NCBI RefSeq assembly: GCF_001672755.1
Contig: NZ_LZKI01000064.1
Location: 1 to 64,000 of the forward strand
Reading direction: 5' to 3'
Length of the DNA: 64,000 nt
Source of the DNA: Mycobacterium colombiense
GTDB taxonomy: Bacteria > Actinomycetota > Actinomycetes > Mycobacteriales > Mycobacteriaceae
The notes beneath the pieces were generated by a model that made no database searches, was not told where the DNA came from, and saw nothing but the letters and a program-made list of their open reading frames with translations. Position 1 is the stretch's first letter, and each line of letters begins with the position of its first letter. Shown piece by piece: positions 1 through 8,017 of the stretch. The translations under genes were made by a program, and so were the position numbers.

Positions 1-2
1 CC

Positions 3-830
3 TTACGACAGCTTCGCGACCTCGGCCTGCAGCCCATCGAGGCGTTGTAGCGTCTGATCGCGAGGCTCGGTCGGCAGGTCCACCAGAAGGTGCTCCACAC
101 CCAGATCGCGATACGCCTCGAGTTCCGTCGCCGTCGGCTTGCCGCCGTGGAAGTGGATCACCGGCACGTCCTTACCGGCCACGTCGCGCAATTGCGCTAA
201 CGGAGAAGACAACTCCTCTGCCGACCCCGTCATCGACAGCCAGCCCGCGTTCAGCCGGGCGATGCGCTTGAAGCCCGCCGGTCCGCCGCCGAGATAGAGC
301 GGCGGATACGGCTTCTGGACAGGCTTGGGCCAACTGTAGATCGGGTCGAAGTCCACGAATTCGCGGTGGTATTGCGCCTTTTCGTGCGTCCAGATCTCGA
401 TCATCGCGTCGAGCCGCTCGTCAACGACGCGTCCGCGGACCGAAGGATTCACGCCGTGGTTGGCGATCTCCTCACGCAACCAGCCGATTCCCACGCCGAA
501 TCGAAATCGCCCCTGCGACACCAGATCCAGCGACGCCACCTCCTTGGCCGTGTGGATCGGATCGCGCTGGGGCACCAGGGCGATCCCGGTGCCCACGACC
601 AGCCGGTCGGTGGCAACCGCCGCGGCGGTCAGCGCCACGAACGGATCCAGCGTGCGGTAGTACTTCGGCGGGATCGGGCCGCCGCCCGGATACGGGGTCT
701 TCGCGTCGACCGGGATGTGTGAGTGCTCGGCGAGGAAGAGCGATTCAAAACCGCGCTGCTCGAGCGCCTCCCCCAACTCCGCGGGACCAATGCCGTCGTC
801 GGTAACAAATGTCAGCACACCGAAACCCAT
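3..830 (-). CDS. LLM-class F420-dependent oxidoreductase
   Basis: This 275-residue protein looks like a luciferase-like (LLM) TIM-barrel oxidoreductase of the F420-using group that is abundant in mycobacteria. The N-terminal strand (GFGVLTFVTD), the early SLFLAEHSH stretch, the conserved DPFVALTAAA and VGTGIALVPQRDP segments and GRFRFGVGIGWLREE (about residues 107-121) are typical of the family. The family moves hydride from reduced F420 to varied substrates in the cytosol; the substrate cannot be read here. The gene is complete, starts at ATG and stops with TAA two bases from the window edge. It is the last visible gene of a minus-strand run that begins with a TetR gene. Cofactor choice (F420 rather than FMN) is inferred from family and host. 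Confidence 0.85.
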   Translation of the reverse strand: MGFGVLTFVTDDGIGPAELGEALEQRGFESLFLAEHSHIPVDAKTPYPGGGPIPPKYYRTLDPFVALTAAAVATDRLVVGTGIALVPQRDPIHTAKEVASLDLVSQGRFRFGVGIGWLREEIANHGVNPSVRGRVVDERLDAMIEIWTHEKAQYHREFVDFDPIYSWPKPVQKPYPPLYLGGGPAGFKRIARLNAGWLSMTGSAEELSSPLAQLRDVAGKDVPVIHFHGGKPTATELEAYRDLGVEHLLVDLPTEPRDQTLQRLDGLQAEVAKLS

Positions 831-902
831 GATGCTCAGTCAACAGCATCACCGCCCGCCTGTCAGCGCGAGATCGTCCCGGCGGCCGGGCGGCCGCAGA
901 TC

Positions 903-1316
903 TCAGCTCACAACGGCTTCTGCGGTCACCGCGCGGGGCGCCCGGCGCTCGACCGGACGTACCGCTCCCCAGAGGCCGGCGGCGACACCGACCGCGGCGC
1001 CGCCCAGGCCGATGATCTGCTGCGAAGGCTTCATCTCGCCGTGCACGCTCATCCCGCCGACCAGGTCGGCCACGTCGGCACCCGCGGAGGCCAAAAACCA
1101 GCCGCGCGTGTTCTTACCGCGCAGAGCCGCCGACGCGAGCAGGACACCGATCAACGCGTCGCGATAGCCCATCGACCGCAACAACAGTTGCGCGGTCGGT
1201 GACGGCTCGTCCGGGTCCCCCCACAACTTGTTCGCCCGCAGCGGGTCGACGAGGAAGGAAACGCCAGAGGCAAGTCGGATGGTGCCCGCAAGGAGGCCGA
1301 ACCGGTCGATGGACAT
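903..1316 (-). CDS. Small conserved membrane protein
   Basis: A 137-residue protein with three or four hydrophobic stretches (around residues 8-24, 55-65, 75-90 and 100-117), so probably an inner-membrane protein. It carries the motif LRSMGYRDALIG, seen in small DUF4267-like membrane proteins of actinobacteria, but I do not claim a firm family. It lies between a LLM oxidoreductase and another small membrane protein on the same strand and may share their transcript. No catalytic motif is visible and the function is unknown. The reading frame has strong third-position GC, which supports it being real. Confidence 0.65.
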   Translation of the reverse strand: MSIDRFGLLAGTIRLASGVSFLVDPLRANKLWGDPDEPSPTAQLLLRSMGYRDALIGVLLASAALRGKNTRGWFLASAGADVADLVGGMSVHGEMKPSQQIIGLGGAAVGVAAGLWGAVRPVERRAPRAVTAEAVVS

Positions 1317-1375
1317 GGTCTTCAGAGCCTAGGAGCAAACCGTCCGGTCGCGCACGCATTCGACCCGAGAGTCGC

Positions 1376-1648
1376 TCACGGCGCCGGACAGGCATCGGCC
1401 ATCTGCAGCGACGCCGGCCACAGCACCGTCGCCACCCCGAAGGCCATGGCGTCGGCGCCGGTCGGCGCCACGGCTTCTATCCGCGCCTGAATTCGCTGGG
1501 TCTGCTCGGGATGAAAAGCCGTCCACGCGAACCCGATACACAGGTATGGGATCAACAACCACAACCCCAGCTCGATCAACCCGCCGACGCTGACCTTGTG
1601 CCCGAGGATGCGCCGGACCGGGTCCATCGCGTGTTTGATTCCGCCCAT
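1376..1648 (-). CDS. Small hypothetical membrane protein
   Basis: A 90-residue protein with one long hydrophobic segment (GLIELGLWLLIPYLCIGFAW, about residues 23-42) and a weaker one near the C-terminus. The ATG is preceded by a GGGAG ribosome-binding site that lies over the end of the upstream TetR gene, only 11 bases away, so the two are probably co-transcribed. I do not recognise the family. Placement next to a TetR regulator and a divergent oxygenase suggests it belongs to the same regulated unit, which is an inference from position only. Confidence 0.6.
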   Translation of the reverse strand: MGGIKHAMDPVRRILGHKVSVGGLIELGLWLLIPYLCIGFAWTAFHPEQTQRIQARIEAVAPTGADAMAFGVATVLWPASLQMADACPAP

Positions 1649-1659
1649 GACCGCACTCC

Positions 1660-2256
1660 CTACCGCAGCACCAGTTTCAGCGCGTAATCGACGACGACAT
1701 CGAGATCAGTGCCCAAATGCCCGGCGAGCCACTGCTGCGCGAGCTCGGCCATGGCGCCCGTGTACAGGGCGGCGGCGACCTCCGCGGCCACCGGATCGGA
1801 ATCGGGGTTGAGGCGCCAGCCCTCGGTCAGCACGCCCGCGCGCAGCATGTCCTGAGTCGCGCGGCGCCGGGCGGCCAGCACCGGGTTGGTGCGCGCGTCA
1901 GTGAACAGCACCCGGCCGCGGCGCGGATCGGCCGACGAGAAGCCCAGCACCGCCGCGATGCCGGCCCGGGTCCTGGCGCCGAGCGAATCCCCCGCCTGCT
2001 CGATGGCGGCCTCGATCACTTCGCCGAGCTGATCACTCACCCGGTCGTAGACCGCGCCGAGCAGATCGTCGGTGTCGCCGAAACTTTCGTAGAAGTACCG
2101 CGTGTTCAGCCCGCATTCGCGGCATACCGAACGCACCGAGACGGCCGCCTCACCGCCGCCGCCGAACAGTCGATAGGCGGCCTCGACCAGCAGCGCACGA
2201 CGCTCGGCGCGGCGGTCCTTGAGCGGTATACCGGCCCACCGGGTGGGACTCGACAT
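1660..2256 (-). CDS. TetR-family transcriptional regulator
   Basis: A 198-residue one-component repressor. The N-terminal helix-turn-helix is clear (RRALLVEAAYRLFGG, then VSVRSVCRECGLNTRYFYESF, about residues 17-57); the rest is the helical ligand-binding domain. An upstream in-frame extension to 2367 exists, but the ATG at 2256 is preferred because it has a GTAGGG site upstream and puts the HTH at the usual distance from the N-terminus. The gene is divergent from the MpaB-like oxygenase at 2355. The 98-bp gap holds a promoter overlapped by an inverted repeat, so this protein most likely represses the oxygenase and perhaps itself. The ligand is unknown. Confidence 0.88.
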   Translation of the reverse strand: MSSPTRWAGIPLKDRRAERRALLVEAAYRLFGGGGEAAVSVRSVCRECGLNTRYFYESFGDTDDLLGAVYDRVSDQLGEVIEAAIEQAGDSLGARTRAGIAAVLGFSSADPRRGRVLFTDARTNPVLAARRRATQDMLRAGVLTEGWRLNPDSDPVAAEVAAALYTGAMAELAQQWLAGHLGTDLDVVVDYALKLVLR

Positions 2257-2287
2257 CCCTACAGAGTAAGTCGGGATGGCGCGGGTC

Positions 2288-2322
2288 TTGTCACACCTGT
2301 AGCCAGAACCTATTCTGGTTAC
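2288..2322 (+). promoter_or_regulatory. SigA-like promoter overlapped by TetR operator
   Basis: On the plus strand TTGTCA (2288-2293) and TATTCT (2311-2316) are separated by 17 bp, a good sigma-A spacing, and point at the oxygenase. An inverted repeat, GTAGCCAGAA (2299-2308) and TTCTGGTTAC (2313-2322), with one mismatch between the arms and a 4-bp centre, lies over the spacer and the -10. That position is what a TetR repressor would use to block RNA polymerase. The binding protein is presumed to be the adjacent TetR. Confidence 0.65.
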
Positions 2323-2354
2323 AGTCGTGACCAGAAGTTTTGAGGGAGTGCGCC

Positions 2355-3359
2355 GTGTTTCTGCCACACCAGATCGTCGGTCAACTGATCAACAAACGGT
2401 TGGACGACAACATGCGGCGATACTTTTTCCGCGGCATGGAGTTCGCCGCGCCCGTCGGCGACCCGGGTTGGTTCGGCCCCGACAGCGCCGTGTGGCGCGT
2501 GCACTCGCACCTGCCCGCGCTGATCTTCGGTCTGCAATGCGCGGCCTTCATGGAGACGCTGGACCCGTCGATCTACTGGATGGGCATGCACCACTCGCGA
2601 CTGATCAAGCGGGACAGCAACGGAAACCCGATATCGCGAGTGCCCCAGATCGATCCTGAAGGCGCCGCGACTCGCCTCGGCCACTCGGTGGCGTTCTTCA
2701 TCGGCACGGCATATGGGTCAACGGAAACCGCTGAGCGCCTGGCGAAATCCGTGCGCGCGATGCACCACACCATCAAGGGCACTCGTCCCGACGGTGCCCA
2801 CTACGACGCCGACGACCCCGAGTGGCTGCGCTGGAACTACGCGACGGTCGTCTGGGGCCTGGCCACCGCGCACGAGCTTTATCACCCAATGCCGTTGCGC
2901 GGCAAGAAACTTGACCGCTACTACAGTGAGTTCGTCCGCGTCGGGCACGCGCTGGGAGGCACCGACCTGCCGACCACCAAGGCCGAGACGCTCGAGTGCC
3001 TGGAGTCCTACTTGCCGAAACTGGCTGTCACCCACGGCAAAGCGATGGGCACCGGCCCCAACGTCCAAATGCCGCAGGCCGCCGTGGACTGGGCCATCCG
3101 CGACACCATGCCGAAGTGGGCCAAGCAAATGCTGCAGCACCGCGACTGCAACATCGTCGAACGCACCGCCCGTCGCACCGCGGTGTGGTCGATCATCAAC
3201 GGGATCAACGCCGCATCCGGCCCCGCGCCGGAATTTCGGCAGGCGCAGGCCAGGGTCAAGGGCGGCACCACGGTCCCCCACACCCTGCCGACCTACGTGC
3301 TCGGCAGCGATCAGGTTCGCAGCCGCTCCGAGGTCGAGCGCAGCTTCCAGTCCGTGTAG
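2355..3359 (+). CDS. MpaB-like oxygenase (DUF2236 family)
   Basis: This 334-residue protein resembles the oxygenase MpaB / latex-clearing (rubber oxygenase) catalytic domain family, histidine-rich proteins thought to bind haem b. Family-like features include the N-terminal NMRRYFFRGMEFAAPVGDPGWFGP, the WRVHSHLPALIFGLQCAAFMETLDP region, and WLRWNYATVVWGLATAHELYH (about residues 155-175), where the histidines are candidate metal or haem ligands. A GTG start at 2355 is chosen because GAGGGAG sits six bases upstream; TTG at 2340 is the longer option. A divergent TetR and operator control it. The substrate is unknown. I do not see a signal peptide. Confidence 0.75.
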   Translation: MFLPHQIVGQLINKRLDDNMRRYFFRGMEFAAPVGDPGWFGPDSAVWRVHSHLPALIFGLQCAAFMETLDPSIYWMGMHHSRLIKRDSNGNPISRVPQIDPEGAATRLGHSVAFFIGTAYGSTETAERLAKSVRAMHHTIKGTRPDGAHYDADDPEWLRWNYATVVWGLATAHELYHPMPLRGKKLDRYYSEFVRVGHALGGTDLPTTKAETLECLESYLPKLAVTHGKAMGTGPNVQMPQAAVDWAIRDTMPKWAKQMLQHRDCNIVERTARRTAVWSIINGINAASGPAPEFRQAQARVKGGTTVPHTLPTYVLGSDQVRSRSEVERSFQSV

Positions 3360-3430
3360 TCGCTCCCCCGCCACCGGTGTCCGACACTGGGGGCATCTCA
3401 CAAACTTCCCCGGCGAAACGTCTACACAGC

Positions 3431-3934
3431 GTGACAGCCAAACGACCGTTCGAGGCGGTGGTCGTCGACCACGGTCCCGCCGTCCTGCGGGTATGCCGCG
3501 CCATCGTCGGGCCCGTCGACGCCGACGATGCCTGGTCGGAGACCTTTCTGTCCGCGTTGCGCGGCTACCCGGACCTGCCCGCCGACGCCAACGTCGAGGC
3601 CTGGCTGGTCACCATCGCGCACCGCAAGGCCATCGACCTCACCCGGGCCCGGGCGCGACGCGCGGTGCCGACCGGCAACGTCCCCGAAACCGCCGGCCCG
3701 GCGGATTCCGACAGGGACGACGACCTGGCCGACGCGCTGGCCCGGCTGCCCGCCAAACAGAAGCAGGCGGTCGCCTACCACTACCTGGCCGGCCTGCCCT
3801 ACTCCGAGATCGCCGCCATCCTCGGCGGCAGTCCCGATGCCGCCCGGCGCGCCGCCGCCGACGGCATCGCCACCCTCAGACGCACATACCCCGGCCTCGC
3901 CGCCGGCACGACCGGGACAGGAGAACACCGATGA
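3431..3934 (+). CDS. ECF-type RNA polymerase sigma factor
   Basis: A 167-residue sigma-70-like factor with sigma region 2 (VDADDAWSETFLSAL and NVEAWLVTIAHRKAIDLTRA, about residues 30-78) and region 4 (ALARLPAKQKQAVAYHYLA followed by PYSEIAAILGGSPDAARRA, about 102-145), the latter a helix-turn-helix for the -35 element. The GTG start at 3431 places region 2 correctly; the open frame continues upstream but overlaps the previous gene. The stop overlaps the start of ogt in an ATGA junction, so the two are translationally coupled. I see no anti-sigma gene next to it. A role in alkylation or genotoxic stress is inferred from its partner. Confidence 0.85.
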   Translation: MTAKRPFEAVVVDHGPAVLRVCRAIVGPVDADDAWSETFLSALRGYPDLPADANVEAWLVTIAHRKAIDLTRARARRAVPTGNVPETAGPADSDRDDDLADALARLPAKQKQAVAYHYLAGLPYSEIAAILGGSPDAARRAAADGIATLRRTYPGLAAGTTGTGEHR

Positions 3935-4545
3935 ACAACGAGCACGAATTGACCCGCGAGCTGGGCCGGATCACCGACGCCACGGCCGATGACCTGGGCG
4001 CGCTGCGCGCCCGGCTCGCCACCGCCGCGCAGGCCGAGGGCCTCCTCGACATCGCCTACCGCATCGTCGACAGCCCGGTCGGCGCCCTGCTCATCGCGGC
4101 CACCGAACTCGGCCTCGTCCGCGTCGCCTACGCCAGCGAGGGACACGACGCCGTCCTGCAAAGCCTCGCCGACAGGATCAGCCCGCGCATCCTGCTCGCA
4201 CCCGGCCGCCTTGACACGGCCGCAAGGCAACTCGACGAGTACTTCGCCGGTAAGCGCCGGGATTTCGGCGTGCCGTTGGACTGGCGGCTCTCGGCCGGAT
4301 TCCGCAACACGGTGCTACGTCATCTGCCCGAGATCGGCTACGGCCACACCGCGAGCTATGCCGCGGTGGCCAAGCTGGCCGGCAATCCGAACGCGGTTCG
4401 CGCCGTCGGCAGCGCCTGTGCCACCAATCCGCTTCCCGTCGTGGTGCCCTGCCACCGCGTGGTGCGCAGCGACGGCGCGATGGGCGGCTACCTCGGGGGC
4501 GTGGAAGCCAAACGCATCCTGCTCACCCTCGAGGCCGCGGCCTGA
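3931..4545 (+). CDS. ogt: Methylated-DNA--protein-cysteine S-methyltransferase
   Basis: This 204-residue protein repairs O6-alkylguanine by moving the alkyl group irreversibly to its own cysteine. The active-site motif VVPCHRVV (cysteine near residue 174) and the following RSDGAMGGYLGGVEAKRILL are diagnostic; the DNA-binding wHTH (GYGHTASYAAVAKLAGNPNAVRAVG) lies just before it. The N-terminal 50 residues (MNNEHELTRELGRI...) are a short extension before the usual Ogt N-domain and may be involved in contact with the partner protein; that is a guess. The ATG overlaps the sigma-factor stop and is preceded by GGACAGGAG. The pair suggests sigma-linked induction of alkylation repair. Confidence 0.92.
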   Translation: MNNEHELTRELGRITDATADDLGALRARLATAAQAEGLLDIAYRIVDSPVGALLIAATELGLVRVAYASEGHDAVLQSLADRISPRILLAPGRLDTAARQLDEYFAGKRRDFGVPLDWRLSAGFRNTVLRHLPEIGYGHTASYAAVAKLAGNPNAVRAVGSACATNPLPVVVPCHRVVRSDGAMGGYLGGVEAKRILLTLEAAA

Positions 4546-4593
4546 CGGGCGAATCCCGTTGCGATACAACCCGACCGCCGCCCGTACCGGCCG

Positions 4594-4995
4594 CTAGGCG
4601 GCGCCCGGCGTGAGGGGCGGAAGGTTGACGGCCGGCGACGACTGCTGCGTCGGCGCGGGCTGCGGTCCCTGGTTGACGTGTTGCCCCAGGTGCTGGGGAC
4701 AGAAGGCGCTCGCCGCGATCATGGTGAACTGGGCGGCGCCGTCGACCGTGAATCCCGGGTTACTCGACGACACGCTCTTGATCACGTCGACCTGGGGACT
4801 GCCCTCGTCCATCAGTTGGCACGCCCGCTTACCCACCCCGACGGCCGCCGCCGGGTCCTGGTAGGTAATGCCCGCCTGGTTGAGCGCGGCGATGAAGCTC
4901 GCGTCAGCTCCCGACGTGGCGACCGGGTCGGCGTACGCGGGCGCGGCCACACCAGCGAGGGCGGCGCAGCCCGCAAGCACTAGCAGCATTCGCAT
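4594..4995 (-). CDS. Secreted DUF732 protein
   Basis: A 133-residue exported protein. The N-terminus MRMLLVLAGCAALAGVAAPAYA is a Sec signal peptide with an AYA/D cleavage site. The mature part is a DUF732 domain: DASFIAALNQAGITY, then CQLMDEG, ending with MIAASAFCPQH, with the two cysteines expected to pair. A proline-rich tail follows (PQPAPTQQSSPAVNLPPLTP). DUF732 proteins are small mycobacterial exported proteins of unknown function. I choose the ATG at 4995 over the long upstream frame because the signal peptide then begins the protein and GAGGATGAGG precedes it. The gene is convergent with ogt. Confidence 0.85.
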   Translation of the reverse strand: MRMLLVLAGCAALAGVAAPAYADPVATSGADASFIAALNQAGITYQDPAAAVGVGKRACQLMDEGSPQVDVIKSVSSSNPGFTVDGAAQFTMIAASAFCPQHLGQHVNQGPQPAPTQQSSPAVNLPPLTPGAA

Positions 4996-5179
4996 CGCCT
5001 CATCCTCATATAGATCGGCGTCCTTGTCCTGCCGAGCCCCTCCGGCTGTGCCTAACCACGACAAACGCCCACGTTGGGCCGCCGGGCGCCGATTCCGCAC
5101 GGACCCTTAAATTCGGGCCCTATGTGGTACACAGTGGCTATGTCCTCGCTGTCCCAGCAACATCGTTGAGAGCCCCGAG

Positions 5180-6637
5180 GTGGACAACGATCGACTTCTG
5201 ACTCCCGGCCAGACCTGCTGGCGCACGGCACGGGCCGAGCAGTTCGCCGCCATCATCGACGCGGCCGACTACTTCAGGCACGTCAAGGCCGCGATGCTGC
5301 GCGCCCGCCATCGGATCATGCTGATCGGCTGGGACTTCGATTCCAGGGTGGCGTTCGAGCGGGGCGAGAAGACACTTCCCGGGCCGAACCAGCTGGGTCC
5401 GTTTCTTTATTGGATGCTCTGGAAACGGCCGGGCCTGAACATCTACCTGCTGAAGTCCAACTTGCGCCTGCTGCCGGCCTTCGACGGCATCTGGTTCGGC
5501 CTCACCCCGGTGTCTCTGCTGAACCAGATCAGCAGCAGGCGAATGCATTTCGCCATCGACGGCGCCCACCCCATCGGCTCGGTGCATCATCAGAAGATCG
5601 TGGTCGTCGACGACGCGGTGGCGTTCTGCGGCGGTATCGACCTGACGCTCGAACGATGGGACACCCGGGCGCACGCGCATGAGAACCCTCTCCGCCGCAC
5701 GGCGGGGCGCGGCTACGGGCCGCGGCACGACGTCGGCCTGGCCGTCGACGGTGCGGCCGCACGGGCCCTGGGTGAGCAGGCCCTGGCCAGGTGGCAGACC
5801 GCGACTGAACACTCGTTGGCGCCGGTCGAGGCCAAGCACACCACCTGGCCCAGCAAGCTGGAACCGAACCTGTGCAATGTCGACGCCGGAATCGCACGCA
5901 CCATGCCCGAGCTCGAAGACCGCCCCGAGGTCCGGGAGGTGGAGGCGCTCAACCTGGCCGCCATCGCGGCGGCGCGCCACACCGTCTATGTGGAGAACCA
6001 ATACCTGGCATCCCGAACCATCGCCCAGGCGCTGGCAGCGCGGCTGCGCGAGGACGACGGCCCAGAGATCGTCATCGTGCTGGCCCGCAGAGGCAACAAC
6101 CCGCTCGAGCGCGGAACCATGGACAGCGCCCGCCACCTCCTCATCCGGCTGCTGTGGGAAGCCGACGATCATGGCCGACTGGGCGTCTACTGGCCGGCGA
6201 CCGACGGCGGCACCCCGATCTACATCCATTCCAAGGTGCTGGTGGTCGACGATCGGCTGCTGCGCATCGGCTCCTCGAACTTCAACAACCGCTCGATGGG
6301 CTTCGACAGCGAGTGCGACGTCGCGATCGAGGCGCAGCCGGCCAATTCCGAACACGACGCCGTCCGCCACGAAATCGCCTCGGTGCGAAGCGAATTGATG
6401 GCAGAGCACCTCGGCGTTTCGGTAGACGAGCTCGAAGAGGCGATCGGCGAACACCGGTCGGTGCTGAATGCGATCGAGGCACTTCGGGGAGACGGCAAGA
6501 CGTTGCGGCCCTTCACCGAGCGCACCGTCGCCGATGAGGCGGGCCCGCTGGCCGAGAACGACCTGATGGATCCCGATCACGTCCCACGGTCGCTGACCCG
6601 CAGCGTGCAACGGTTCATCACCGGCCTTCGGGGTTGA
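5180..6637 (+). CDS. Phospholipase D-like protein
   Basis: A 485-residue PLD-superfamily protein. Two HKD motifs are visible: HHQKIVVVDD (about residues 136-145) followed by GGIDLT, and IHSKVLVVDD (about 349-358) followed by GSSNFNNRSMG, so both halves of the bipartite active site are intact. Two-HKD enzymes cleave or transfer phosphatidyl groups (phospholipase D or cardiolipin-synthase-type). The size and the ARHRIMLIGWDFDSR segment are closer to phosphatidylserine/phospholipase D-like proteins than to nucleases. No signal peptide is evident. Start is GTG with a weak GAG-rich region upstream. It stands alone between a convergent DUF732 gene and the PhyH gene. Confidence 0.85.
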   Translation: MDNDRLLTPGQTCWRTARAEQFAAIIDAADYFRHVKAAMLRARHRIMLIGWDFDSRVAFERGEKTLPGPNQLGPFLYWMLWKRPGLNIYLLKSNLRLLPAFDGIWFGLTPVSLLNQISSRRMHFAIDGAHPIGSVHHQKIVVVDDAVAFCGGIDLTLERWDTRAHAHENPLRRTAGRGYGPRHDVGLAVDGAAARALGEQALARWQTATEHSLAPVEAKHTTWPSKLEPNLCNVDAGIARTMPELEDRPEVREVEALNLAAIAAARHTVYVENQYLASRTIAQALAARLREDDGPEIVIVLARRGNNPLERGTMDSARHLLIRLLWEADDHGRLGVYWPATDGGTPIYIHSKVLVVDDRLLRIGSSNFNNRSMGFDSECDVAIEAQPANSEHDAVRHEIASVRSELMAEHLGVSVDELEEAIGEHRSVLNAIEALRGDGKTLRPFTERTVADEAGPLAENDLMDPDHVPRSLTRSVQRFITGLRG

Positions 6638-6717
6638 CCGGTCGGCGATTTGGGTGTGGGTCGGGCGAACCCGGCCTAGTGTGGGCAGAAGTGCCAGTGA
6701 ATTAAGGACGAGCACCG

Positions 6718-7581
6718 ATGAGCATCGACGACGACTCCGTCACCACCCTGGAGGACCTGCGCGGCGACCTGGCGCAGCGGTACAAGCGGACGCCGACTGG
6801 TGGAAGTGCGGCGGACAGCGCGCTCGTCGAGGCCGACATGGCCGCACTCGATCGCGACGGGTACGTCATCTGGGAGAACCTGCTCACCGCCGAGCAGTGC
6901 TCGCAGATCCGTGAGGTCGTGCGCCCCTGGCTGCGGCACACCGGGCGCAACTCGTTCGAGGGCCTGCGCACCCAGCGCATCTACAGCGTGCTGAGCAGGA
7001 CCCGGGTATGCGATCGGCTGGTCGATGACCCGCGGGTGCTCGCCGTGCTCGATCGGCTGCTGATGCCCAACTACCTGCTTTCGGCGTTGCAGGCCATCAA
7101 CATTCAGCCCGGCGAGGCCGCGCAGCTGGCCCACCACGACGACGGCTTCTATCCGGTTCCGCGCCCGCGGGAACCGCTGGCGGCCGCGACGATTTGGGCG
7201 ATCGACGACTTCACCGCCGACAACGGCGCCACCGTCGTCTACCCGGGCAGCCACCGCTGGGGCAAGCGGCGGCCGGGCCCCGACGATCAGGCGCTGCCCG
7301 TCGTGATGCCCGCCGGCTCGTGCGTCTTCTTCGTCGGCACCCTCTGGCACGGCGGCGGTGCCAACAACACCGACCGCGAGCGCCTCGCCGTCACCGCCCA
7401 GTACTGCCAACCGTGGCTGCGGCCCATGGAGGCCTACACCCTGTCGATATCACGCGACGTCGCGCGGGTGGTCTCCGATGACCTTCGCCGGATGCTCGGC
7501 TACAGCATCCATCCGCCGTTCGTCGGCAATGTCGACGGCCTGCATCCGTTGCGGCTGTTGGAAGTTGAGCCGCAGCCGTAG
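6718..7581 (+). CDS. Phytanoyl-CoA dioxygenase family protein
   Basis: A 287-residue Fe(II)/2-oxoglutarate dioxygenase of the PhyH family. The double-stranded beta-helix metal ligands can be placed: the HxD motif in LAHHDDGFY (about residues 138-146) and the distal histidine in GTLWHGGGANNT (near 210), followed by an arginine (DRERLAV) that would bind 2-oxoglutarate. The substrate is not apparent. ATG is the start, with GGACGA upstream. It is the last host gene before the left element boundary: 58 bp separate its stop from the att repeat. Before integration it lay downstream of, and convergent with, glnA. Confidence 0.85.
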   Translation: MSIDDDSVTTLEDLRGDLAQRYKRTPTGGSAADSALVEADMAALDRDGYVIWENLLTAEQCSQIREVVRPWLRHTGRNSFEGLRTQRIYSVLSRTRVCDRLVDDPRVLAVLDRLLMPNYLLSALQAINIQPGEAAQLAHHDDGFYPVPRPREPLAAATIWAIDDFTADNGATVVYPGSHRWGKRRPGPDDQALPVVMPAGSCVFFVGTLWHGGGANNTDRERLAVTAQYCQPWLRPMEAYTLSISRDVARVVSDDLRRMLGYSIHPPFVGNVDGLHPLRLLEVEPQP

Positions 7582-7639
7582 CGGGCCGACTCGTTCGCCA
7601 TACCGGTAGCGACACCGCACACCGACGGTTAGGCCGTTC

Positions 7640-7659
7640 ATACGTCGTAGTACAGCGCG
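7640..7659. repeat. attL core (20-bp direct repeat)
   Basis: The 20 bases here (starting ATACGTCGTAG) are repeated exactly at 27939-27958. Read on the minus strand this copy spells the last codons of GlnA (A-L-Y-Y-D-V) and then TGA from flanking host DNA. It therefore holds the original glnA stop, separated from the gene by integration. Confidence 0.9.
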
Positions 7660-7760
7660 AACTACATACAGGCCGTTTGAACCGCTTAGCTGTGATGGCA
7701 GCACGACAAAATGCCTGTTCAAAGCGTTGGCCCTGATGGCTGGCGCAAGCCGCCGGAAAC

Positions 7761-7786
7761 TCTGCTGCGTACCCACTGCGTACCCG
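7761..7786 (+). repeat. Candidate integrase arm-type site, left
   Basis: Two tandem 11-bp units, CTGCGTACCCA (7765-7775) and CTGCGTACCCG (7776-7786), lie about 100 bp inside attL. The 26-bp block matches the block at 27865-27890 at 23 of 26 positions, in the same orientation. Paired direct repeats on both sides of a core are what the N-terminal domain of a lambda-type integrase binds. Confidence 0.6.
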
Positions 7787-7900
7787 CCGCTGCCCGCATC
7801 CCACGCGCGGCTCCCACCCATCGACGCCGTTCCGCGGACAGCCGTCGCTCGTTCGAGCTATAACTCAGCAACCCCTCAACTCCGAAAGGGCAGCCCGCGC

Positions 7901-8017
7901 ATGACCGCGACCACCCCAACCATCCCCGCCGACCTGTGGGCCGCCTATAAGCACCTCGTCGTACGGGAACTGGCCGAGAAAATGTACGGCCGCTACGAAG
8001 ACGCCGACCATGAGTAG
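7901..8017 (+). CDS. Small hypothetical protein (38 aa)
   Basis: A 38-residue frame (MTATTPTIPADLWAAYKHLV... to DADHE) that begins at an ATG after a GGGCAG site and overlaps the start of the next gene by 8 bases. The tight overlap and sensible amphipathic helix (LWAAYKHLVVRELAEKMYGRY) argue for a translated coupled gene. No family is recognised. It would be the first cargo gene after attL. Confidence 0.45.
   Translation: MTATTPTIPADLWAAYKHLVVRELAEKMYGRYEDADHE

Noticed and set aside
2713..3930. Long N-terminal extension of the ogt frame
   Set aside because: It overlaps the MpaB-like and sigma-factor genes; Ogt begins at the ATG at 3931 with a ribosome-binding site.
5138..6715. 525-codon minus-strand open frame opposite the phospholipase-D-like gene
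   Set aside because: It is the antisense shadow of a gene with two intact HKD motifs; the translation has no family features and high-GC DNA routinely gives such frames.
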